Assembly (NCBI GenBank): GCA_045576435.1
Contig: JAZNGL010000079.1
Location: forward strand, 1-11,767
Source: CAKSIW01 sp045576435
GTDB lineage: Bacteria; Bacillota; Clostridia; Monoglobales; Monoglobaceae
DNA length: 11,767 nt
Reading direction: 5' to 3'
A model generated the notes under the pieces. That model was not told where the DNA came from, made no database searches, and saw only the letters and a program-made list of their open reading frames with translations. Shown here piece by piece: positions 7,061 to 11,767 of the stretch. Each line of letters begins with the position of its first letter. The first letter of the stretch is position 1. A program made the translations under genes and the position numbers.

Positions 7061-7945
7061 ATGACTGATAAATTAACAAAAGCCGTTACAAAAAATGGAT
7101 TTATCCGCATATATGCCGTAAATTCAAAAAATACTATTGAAAAAGCAAGAAATTTTCACAACACTCTCCCCTTGGGAACTGCGGCTCTTGGACGACTCAT
7201 GACGGGTGGTTTGCTTATGGGCGCCATGCTCAAAGACGAAAACACCAGTCTAACACTGCAGATGCGTGGTGATGGTCCTCTGGGTCTTGTTCTGGCAGTT
7301 GCAAACTCTGAGGGCGGTGTTAAAGGCTATGTTGCAAATCCATATGCAGACTTACCTCTTAACATCAATGGTAAGATTGATGTTGGTAACGGAATTGGAA
7401 AAAATGGTTATATGAGCGTTGTTAAAGATATGAACATGAAAGAACCATATATCGGCCAAGTTCCCATTCAGACAGGTGAAATCGGGGATGATCTCGCCTT
7501 CTATTTTGCTCAATCCGAGCAAATCCCAAGCCTCGTTGCACTTGGTGTTTTAGTTGACCGTGACCTGAGCGTTAAAGCAGCAGGCGGCTTTATTGTTCAG
7601 ATAATGCCTGATTGTGATGAGTTTAATCTCAAAAAATTTGAAAAGGCTGCGGAATCCATCACAAGCGTCACAAATATTCTGGAAAAAGGTCTGAGCAACG
7701 AGGAAATAATTAAAACTGTGATGAAAGACTTTGAGCTTGATTTTCTTGAAGAAAAGGCAGTTGACTATCTTTGCGACTGTTCCGAGGACAGAATGAAGCG
7801 AGCAATCATTAGCCTTGGCAAGAAAGAAATTCAAGATATAATAAGCGAACAAGGTGAAGCAGAAATAGTTTGTCAGTTCTGCAATAAGGCATATACTTTC
7901 TCCAAAGAACAATTATCCGAGATGCTTGATGCAGCAAAGCATTAA
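7061..7945 (+). CDS. hslO: Redox-regulated chaperone Hsp33
   Basis: Cytoplasmic holdase activated by oxidative stress: in reducing conditions four C-terminal cysteines bind zinc; oxidation releases zinc, forms disulfides and exposes the client-binding surface. The 294-residue product is full length. The zinc ligands are C238 and C240 (CDC at 238-240) and C271 and C274 (CQFC at 271-274), the canonical CxC...CxxC spacing. The N-terminal domain carries family segments such as LGRLMTGGLLMG (43-54) and LQMRGDGPLG (66-75), then GYVANP (89-94) and the redox-linker region. The SD AAAGGAG (7045-7051) is 9 nt before the ATG. No clear promoter is visible between the csp terminator and the start, so expression may rely on read-through or an atypical promoter. 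Confidence 0.97.
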   Translation: MTDKLTKAVTKNGFIRIYAVNSKNTIEKARNFHNTLPLGTAALGRLMTGGLLMGAMLKDENTSLTLQMRGDGPLGLVLAVANSEGGVKGYVANPYADLPLNINGKIDVGNGIGKNGYMSVVKDMNMKEPYIGQVPIQTGEIGDDLAFYFAQSEQIPSLVALGVLVDRDLSVKAAGGFIVQIMPDCDEFNLKKFEKAAESITSVTNILEKGLSNEEIIKTVMKDFELDFLEEKAVDYLCDCSEDRMKRAIISLGKKEIQDIISEQGEAEIVCQFCNKAYTFSKEQLSEMLDAAKH

Positions 7946-7982
7946 CCTCATTCTAAAAAACAAAAAACTTGAATTTAAGCGT

Positions 7983-8006
7983 AAAACTTAGCATTATAGA
8001 GTTTTT
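7983..8006 (+). terminator. Weak candidate terminator of hslO
   Basis: AAAACT (7983-7988) can pair with AGTTTT (8000-8005), and the right arm ends in five Ts (8002-8006). The stem is short and AT-rich, so this is only a candidate; no better terminator is visible between hslO and the tRNA promoter. Confidence 0.35.
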
Positions 8007-8010
8007 GTAG

Positions 8011-8056
8011 GATTACACTTGTGTAATCGCCTATAATCGTCTGTAATCACCTGCAT
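8011..8056. repeat. Palindrome plus 10-bp-phased repeats upstream of the tRNA promoter
   Basis: GATTACAC (8011-8018) and GTGTAATC (8021-8028) form a perfect inverted repeat with a 2-nt gap. The right half is then repeated in direct order every 10 bp: GTGTAATCGC (8021), CTATAATCGT (8031), CTGTAATCAC (8041) and a decayed CTGCAT (8051). The array ends 6 bp before the -35 box of the tRNA promoter. One-helical-turn spacing would put every copy on the same DNA face, as in a protein-binding site; that function is inferred. Confidence 0.6.
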
Positions 8057-8061
8057 TATTT

Positions 8062-8090
8062 TTGACTTTTTATTAAAAAGAGCGTATAAT
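8062..8090 (+). promoter_or_regulatory. Sigma-A promoter of the tRNA array
   Basis: -35 TTGACT (8062-8067), 17-nt spacer, perfect -10 TATAAT (8085-8090). Predicted start is near 8097, about 35 nt before tRNA-Val. The short leader can form a small stem, GTTGCC (8098-8103) with GGTAAC (8117-8122), which would have to be trimmed by RNase P. Confidence 0.9.
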
Positions 8091-8132
8091 ATTTTTTGTT
8101 GCCGAGTTAATAGCAAGGTAACGAGTGAATGT

Positions 8133-8208
8133 GGGCGCATAGCTCAGCTGGGAGAGCATCTGCCTTACAAGCAGAGGGTCATAGGTTCGAGCCCTATTGT
8201 GCCCACCA
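8133..8208 (+). tRNA. tRNA-Val (UAC)
   Basis: A 76-nt cloverleaf. Acceptor GGGCGCA pairs with TGTGCCC (one G-U); discriminator A and an encoded CCA follow. The anticodon stem TCTGC/GCAGA closes the loop CTTACAA, giving anticodon TAC (reads GUA and other GUN codons). The T-arm has GGTTCGAGCC. First gene of the array. Confidence 0.97.
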
Positions 8209-8216
8209 CATTCTAC

Positions 8217-8293
8217 GGTCCGGTAGTTCAGTTGGTTAGAATGCCAGCCTGTCACGCTGGAGGTCGTGGGTTCGAGCCCCATCCGGATCGCCA
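8217..8293 (+). tRNA. tRNA-Asp (GUC)
   Basis: A 77-nt cloverleaf. Acceptor GGTCCGG pairs with CCGGATC (one G-U), discriminator G (an Asp identity base), encoded CCA. Anticodon stem CCAGC/GCTGG with loop CTGTCAC gives GTC. T-arm GGGTTCGAGCCC. Only 8 nt separate it from tRNA-Val. Confidence 0.97.
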
Positions 8294-8312
8294 TTTTTAT
8301 TTTGTGCTATAT

Positions 8313-8388
<76 letters not shown>

Positions 8389-8426
8389 TTCACAATTTTA
8401 AGTGGTGCTGAATATAATGTAATTAT

Positions 8427-8501
8427 GCGGGAGTGGCTCAGTGGTAGAGCGTCACCTTGCCAAGGTGAACGTCGCGAGTTCGAATCTCGTCTTCCGCTCC
8501 A
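8427..8501 (+). tRNA. tRNA-Gly (GCC)
   Basis: A 75-nt cloverleaf. Acceptor GCGGGAG pairs with CTTCCGC (one G-U), discriminator T, encoded CCA. Anticodon stem TCACC/GGTGA with loop TTGCCAA gives GCC. Short D-loop as usual for tRNA-Gly; T-arm GAGTTCGAATCTC. Confidence 0.97.
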
Positions 8502-8502
8502 A

Positions 8503-8535
8503 AAGACAAAGGACCCAATTTGCGTCTTTTGTCTT
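8503..8535 (+). repeat. Hairpin in the tRNA-Gly/tRNA-Cys spacer
   Basis: AAGACAAA (8503-8510) pairs perfectly with TTTGTCTT (8528-8535) across a 17-nt loop, starting two bases after the tRNA-Gly CCA. The right arm is followed by As rather than Ts, so it is not a plus-strand terminator. A 3'-processing or spacer structure is possible. Confidence 0.5.
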
Positions 8536-8550
8536 AAAAAAACTTAATAT

Positions 8551-8625
8551 GGCGCCATAGCCAAGTGGTAAGGCAGAGCTCTGCAAAAGCTTTATTCTCC
8601 AGTTCAAATCTGGATGGCGCCTCCA
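8551..8625 (+). tRNA. tRNA-Cys (GCA)
   Basis: A 75-nt cloverleaf with a perfect 7-bp acceptor GGCGCCA/TGGCGCC, discriminator T (the Cys identity base) and encoded CCA. Anticodon stem GAGCT/AGCTT (one G-U) with loop CTGCAAA gives GCA. T-arm CCAGTTCAAATCTGG. Last gene of the array, directly followed by the terminator. Confidence 0.96.
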
Positions 8626-8661
8626 ATAAAAAACGCACACGTTAAGTGTGCGTTTTTTATT
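8625..8661 (+). terminator. Strong terminator of the tRNA array
   Basis: A perfect 16-bp stem: left arm 8625-8640 (core CGCACAC) and right arm 8646-8661 (core GTGTGCG) with loop GTTAA, flanked by A6 and T6 tracts. The A/T tracts allow termination on both strands. The left arm begins at the last base of the tRNA-Cys CCA. Confidence 0.95.
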
Positions 8662-8764
8662 ATTTTCTGTGAAAATTATAAATTAAATTTTTTGTTGCAT
8701 AAACCTGCATATGTTTTTTCATTCGCTATTCATTTTTCAATCAAAAGCAATAAAAAAACATGTT

Positions 8765-8785
8765 AAGAAAAACAGGGTTTTTCTT
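8765..8785. promoter_or_regulatory. Inverted repeat overlapping the -35 of the DUF1275 gene (possible operator)
   Basis: AAGAAAAAC (8765-8773) and GTTTTTCTT (8777-8785) are perfect inverted copies separated by AGG. The right arm overlaps the first two bases of the predicted -35 box, where a bound repressor would block polymerase. It is low complexity, so chance or a weak terminator remain possible. Confidence 0.45.
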
Positions 8786-8812
8786 GCCTATTTTTACAAA
8801 TTATGATACAAT
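8784..8812 (+). promoter_or_regulatory. Promoter of the DUF1275 membrane protein gene
   Basis: -35 TTGCCT (8784-8789), 17-nt spacer, -10 TACAAT (8807-8812) with an extended TG at 8804-8805. Predicted start near 8819. The rest of the 187-nt gap upstream of the gene (8662-8764) is AT-rich, and I see nothing else in it. Confidence 0.72.
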
Positions 8813-8848
8813 TAACTCAATAAACAAAAAAAGGGTGAATTAATTTAT

Positions 8849-9496
8849 ATGAAAAAACACAGCCTGGAATTATTGTCATTTTTGTTAACAGTTTTTGTTG
8901 GGGGATTTCTTGGTGCATATGCAATTCTCAGGTGCAACACTTTCGCATCATCGCAAACAATGAACCTGATAATGCTTGTCTTTGCTCTTCTCGGTAGGAG
9001 TCTTGGTGAATTCCTTGTGAGAATTGTTATTGTTCTGTTTTATGCTTTGGGTATTATCGTGGGTGTTTTAATTCCCAAATATACTAAGTTTAACTTAAAA
9101 TATACAAGTCTTTTAGTCACTTCTTTAAGTGCTTTGCTTTTGGGAATATTGCCGGAATATAAAAACGAATTTATTCTCATCCCAATTTTCTTCTCCATGG
9201 CACTTCAATGGAATGCATTTGACGGAGCCTGCGGATTTTCTTCGGCAAACATTTTTTTAACCAACAATTTTCGTCAGACAGTTGTTGGCGTGACAAATTT
9301 TTTGTGCACAAAAGATTCTAAACATTTAAAACAGTTTGCTTTTTATTTTTCAGTTATTATATCTTATTTGCTTGGTTGTGGAATATCATTTTTACTTGTA
9401 AATATTGGCGGATTCCGAACAATTCTGTTTTTGCTCATTCCTCTGTTTTCTGTATTTTTATGCTTAAAAAAAGAGTCTTTCAAAACAAATATTTAA
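8849..9496 (+). CDS. DUF1275 (YoaK-like) integral membrane protein
   Basis: A 215-residue, strongly hydrophobic protein with about six or seven membrane segments: roughly 8-28, 36-50, 57-76, 85-101, 107-121, 162-184 and 189-206. Two short stretches resemble the DUF1275/YoaK family. One is an N-terminal GGFLGAYAIL...FASSQTMNLIML (18-43), like the family's G-G-x-F-x-x-x-Q-T-G-N segment but lacking its usual G-N. The other is a central ALQWNAFDG...FLTNNFRQT (118-144), like its Q-N-A...T-G-N segment. The family's function is not established; transport has been suggested. The SD AAGGGTG (8831-8837) is 11 nt from ATG 8849. It stands alone between a tRNA terminator and a convergent terminator with its own promoter, so context gives no partner. 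Family call is by eye and moderately sure. Confidence 0.72.
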   Translation: MKKHSLELLSFLLTVFVGGFLGAYAILRCNTFASSQTMNLIMLVFALLGRSLGEFLVRIVIVLFYALGIIVGVLIPKYTKFNLKYTSLLVTSLSALLLGILPEYKNEFILIPIFFSMALQWNAFDGACGFSSANIFLTNNFRQTVVGVTNFLCTKDSKHLKQFAFYFSVIISYLLGCGISFLLVNIGGFRTILFLLIPLFSVFLCLKKESFKTNI

Positions 9497-9520
9497 TCAT
9501 TTAAAAAATGAAACAAATAA

Positions 9521-9553
9521 AAAATGCCAATGTGAAATTCACATTGGCATTTT
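9521..9553. terminator. Bidirectional terminator between the DUF1275 gene and tuf
   Basis: AAAATGCCAATGTG (9521-9534) pairs perfectly with CACATTGGCATTTT (9540-9553) around a 5-nt loop. A-rich sequence on the left and T-rich sequence on the right make it usable from both sides. It sits between convergent genes: 25 nt after the membrane protein stop and 27 nt after the tuf stop on the other strand. Confidence 0.93.
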
Positions 9554-9579
9554 GTTGTTTTAATGTTTATTTGCTAAAA

Positions 9580-10782
9580 TTAAGCAATGATTTCAGTAAC
9601 AACGCCTGAACCAACTGTTCTACCACCTTCACGGATAGCGAAACGAAGACCTTCTTCAATAGCTATCTGTGTTGTCAATTCAACAGTCATTGTAACGTTA
9701 TCACCAGGCATACACATTTCTGTGCGTTCTGGGAGGTTAACAACACCTGTAACGTCAGTTGTTCTGAAATAGAACTGAGGTCTGTAGTTTGTGAAGAATG
9801 GAGTATGACGTCCACCTTCTTCTTTAGTCAAAACGTAAACCTCGCCCTTGAACTTTGTGTGAGGATTGATTGTTCCTGGTTTTGCAAGAACCTGTCCTCT
9901 TTCGATTTCGTTTCTCTGAACACCACGGAGAAGAGCACCGATGTTATCACCAGCTTCAGCCTGATCAAGAAGCTTTCTGAACATTTCGATACCTGTTACA
10001 ACAACTTTTCTTGTTTCGTCAGAAAGACCAACGATTTCAACTTCGTCAGAAACAACGAGAGTACCTCTTTCAACTCTACCTGTTGCAACTGTTCCACGAC
10101 CTGTGATTGAGAATACGTCCTCAACAGGCATCAAGAAAGGAAGATCGCTCTTTCTTTCAGGTGTTGGGATATAGCTATCAACAGCATCCATAAGTTCATG
10201 GATACAAGCAAACTCAGGAGCGCTTGGATCTGTTGATGTAGATTCAAGAACAGCAAGACCTGAACCCTTAACAATCGGAATATCGTCACCCGGGAACTCA
10301 TATTCTGAGAGAAGTTCACGAATTTCCATTTCAACGAGTTCAAGAAGCTCTGGATCGTCAACCTGGTCAACTTTGTTCATGAAAACAACGATATAAGGAA
10401 CGCCAACCTGACGTGAAAGCAAGATGTGCTCTCTTGTCTGAGGCATTGGACCATCAGCTGAAGAAACAACGAGGATAGCACCATCCATCTGTGCTGCACC
10501 TGTTATCATGTTCTTAACGTAGTCAGCATGTCCTGGGCAGTCAACGTGTGCATAGTGACGTGCTTCTGTTTCATACTCAACGTGAGCAGTTGAAATTGTG
10601 ATACCTCTTTCTCTTTCTTCCGGAGCTTTATCGATCATATCATAAGCTTCGAACTGAGCCTTACCATCCATAGCAAGCACCTTTGTGATTGCTGCGGTAA
10701 GAGTTGTTTTACCATGGTCAACGTGACCGATTGTACCGATGTTAACATGCGGTTTGGTTCTTTCATATTTAGCTTTTGCCAT
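9580..10782 (-). CDS. tuf: Translation elongation factor Tu
   Basis: GTPase that delivers aminoacyl-tRNA to the ribosomal A site. The complete 400-residue protein has G1 GHVDHGKTT (19-27), the switch I segment ERERGITI (56-63), G3 DCPGH (81-85) and G4 NKVD (136-139), then domains 2 and 3 ending GSGVVTEIIA. The G4 context is NKVDQVDD; many EF-Tu proteins have Cys at the third position. Around residues 170-195 a Ser/Thr/Pro-rich stretch replaces the usual short linker before ELMDAVDSYIPTPER, making it a few residues longer than E. coli EF-Tu. A perfect SD AGGAGG (plus coordinates 10791-10796) lies 8 nt from the start. It follows fusA by 105 nt in the classical str-operon order, and also has its own promoter candidate. 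Confidence 0.98.
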   Translation of the reverse strand: MAKAKYERTKPHVNIGTIGHVDHGKTTLTAAITKVLAMDGKAQFEAYDMIDKAPEERERGITISTAHVEYETEARHYAHVDCPGHADYVKNMITGAAQMDGAILVVSSADGPMPQTREHILLSRQVGVPYIVVFMNKVDQVDDPELLELVEMEIRELLSEYEFPGDDIPIVKGSGLAVLESTSTDPSAPEFACIHELMDAVDSYIPTPERKSDLPFLMPVEDVFSITGRGTVATGRVERGTLVVSDEVEIVGLSDETRKVVVTGIEMFRKLLDQAEAGDNIGALLRGVQRNEIERGQVLAKPGTINPHTKFKGEVYVLTKEEGGRHTPFFTNYRPQFYFRTTDVTGVVNLPERTEMCMPGDNVTMTVELTTQIAIEEGLRFAIREGGRTVGSGVVTEIIA

Positions 10783-10790
10783 TTTTATTT

Positions 10791-10811
10791 CCTCCTAACT
10801 TATTTTAAGTT
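10791..10811 (-). promoter_or_regulatory. tuf SD with an abutting hairpin
   Basis: On the minus strand AACTTA-AAA-TAAGTT (plus 10797-10811) is a perfect 6-bp hairpin ending exactly where the SD AGGAGG (10791-10796) begins. It leaves the SD single-stranded and could tune ribosome access or mRNA stability; being all-but-two A-T pairs it is weak. Confidence 0.5.
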
Positions 10812-10829
10812 AATTATTTACCTATAATT

Positions 10830-10858
10830 ATTTTACCATTTAATTTTAAAATATGCAA
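10830..10858 (-). promoter_or_regulatory. Candidate internal promoter for tuf
   Basis: Reading the minus strand in the fusA-tuf gap: -35 TTGCAT (10853-10858), 17-nt spacer, -10 TAAAAT (10830-10835). Predicted start is near 10823, about 40 nt before the tuf ATG. No terminator hairpin is visible after fusA, so tuf may be expressed both by read-through and from this site. Confidence 0.5.
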
Positions 10859-10887
10859 GGGTGTTTTTTAAGATGTTGAACAAACTT

Positions 10888-11767
10888 TTATTCAGCCTTT
10901 GTTCTTTCCTTAATAATCTTCTCTTGAATATTTCTTGGAACTTCACTATAGTGAGAAGGTTCCATTGTGTATTGCCCACGACCTTGTGTTCCACTACGAA
11001 GTATGGTTGCATAACCAAACATTTCTGAAAGCGGAACTTCTGCAGTTACCTGAGTAATACCACCACTACGAGCCTCCTGGCTTCTAATCATTCCACGTCT
11101 TGAGCTTAAGTCACCGATAACAAATCCAAGATAATCATCAGGTGTTATAACGTTAACCAACATGATTGGCTCCTTGAGAACAGGATCTGATTTTCTCATA
11201 GCATCTTTGAATGCCATTGATGCAGCAATCTTAAATGCCATTTCTGATGAATCGACTTCGTGATATGAACCGTCATAAAGTGTTGCCTTAAGGTCAACAA
11301 CGTTATAGCCTGCAAGAACACCGTTGAGCATTGCACTCTGGATACCTGCATCAACTGCTGGGATATATTCCTTCGGAATAGCACCACCGACAACGGCATT
11401 TTCAAATACATATCCTTCGCCCTCTTCGAGTGGCTCAAATTTAACAAGAACGTGTCCGTACTGACCTTTACCACCTGACTGACGAGCATATTTGTGCTCA
11501 ATGTTAACAGGATTTCTGAAGGCTTCACGGTAAGATACCTGAGGTTCACCAACGTTTGCCTCAACCTTAAATTCTCTCAAAAGACGGTCAACAATAATTT
11601 CAAGGTGAAGCTCACCCATACCTGCAATAATTGTCTGACCTGTCTCTTCGTCGGTATATGTCTTGAATGTTGGGTCTTCTTCAGCAAGTTTCTGAAGAGC
11701 GATACCCATCTTTTCTTGTCCTGCCTTAGTCTTTGGCTCGATAGCAACACGGATAACCGGTTCTGGG
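10888..11767 (-). CDS. fusA: Elongation factor G, C-terminal part (cut by the window edge)
   Basis: The C-terminal 292 residues of the translocase GTPase that moves tRNAs and mRNA through the ribosome; the frame continues past the right edge, so the GTPase domain (G domain and domain II) is not seen. The visible part begins PEPVIRVAIEPKTKAGQEK (domain III), with GMGELHLEI shortly after. Domain IV follows (SYREAFRNPVNIEHKYARQ, then GGKGQYGHV and EYIPAVDAGIQ), and domain V contains YLGFVIGDLSSRRG and the final TQGRGQYTMEP. The first Met in the visible frame (11709) is internal, not a start. The stop at 10888-10890 precedes tuf, the usual fusA-tuf order. Confidence 0.97.
   Translation of the reverse strand, partial: PEPVIRVAIEPKTKAGQEKMGIALQKLAEEDPTFKTYTDEETGQTIIAGMGELHLEIIVDRLLREFKVEANVGEPQVSYREAFRNPVNIEHKYARQSGGKGQYGHVLVKFEPLEEGEGYVFENAVVGGAIPKEYIPAVDAGIQSAMLNGVLAGYNVVDLKATLYDGSYHEVDSSEMAFKIAASMAFKDAMRKSDPVLKEPIMLVNVITPDDYLGFVIGDLSSRRGMIRSQEARSGGITQVTAEVPLSEMFGYATILRSGTQGRGQYTMEPSHYSEVPRNIQEKIIKERTKAE

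Noticed and set aside
8032..8037. TATAAT inside the repeats upstream of the tRNA array as an extra promoter
   Set aside because: No -35 element at suitable spacing; the match arises from the repeat unit itself.
8011..8056. Short repeats considered as a CRISPR remnant
   Set aside because: Units are 10 bp with no spacers, and no cas genes are present.

Overview
This is an ordinary-looking chromosomal window from an AT-rich, low-GC Gram-positive bacterium, most likely an anaerobic Clostridia-type Bacillota. The evidence is strong Shine-Dalgarno (SD) sites, a TTG start, sigma-A style promoters (TTGACA/TATACT and TTGACT/TATAAT, both with 17-nt spacers), PcrA rather than UvrD, and a simple NifS-NifU iron-sulfur pair. 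I cannot name the genus. No mobile element, phage gene, CRISPR array or obvious transferred island is visible.

Layout, left to right. Positions 77-6598 carry six co-directional plus-strand genes: rnhA, nifS, nifU, mnmA, pcrA and a small SAM methyltransferase. NifS takes sulfur from cysteine. NifU uses it to build Fe-S clusters, and MnmA uses it to 2-thiolate tRNA wobble uridines, so the three genes form a sulfur-trafficking unit. RNase HI and PcrA helicase both deal with RNA:DNA hybrids and replication-transcription conflicts. A perfect 11-bp hairpin sits between nifU and mnmA and also separates mnmA from its only SD-like sequence.

A near-consensus promoter overlapping the methyltransferase stop codon then drives a small cold-shock protein gene with a ~130-nt foldable leader, closed by an intrinsic terminator. 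The redox chaperone gene hslO (Hsp33) follows.

At 8011-8625 there is a palindrome plus 10-bp-phased repeats, a consensus promoter, and a five-gene tRNA array (Val-UAC, Asp-GUC, Phe-GAA, Gly-GCC, Cys-GCA). All five tRNA genes encode CCA, and the array ends in a perfect 16-bp terminator hairpin. A lone DUF1275/YoaK-type membrane protein follows with its own promoter. It is convergent with the minus-strand translation-factor genes tuf and fusA (the latter cut by the right edge), and a perfect bidirectional hairpin lies between them.

I do not see strong evidence for a new multi-gene system. The most interesting signals are regulatory: the mnmA hairpin, the phased repeats upstream of the tRNA promoter, the cold-shock leader, the inverted repeat at the DUF1275 promoter, and a hairpin abutting the tuf SD.
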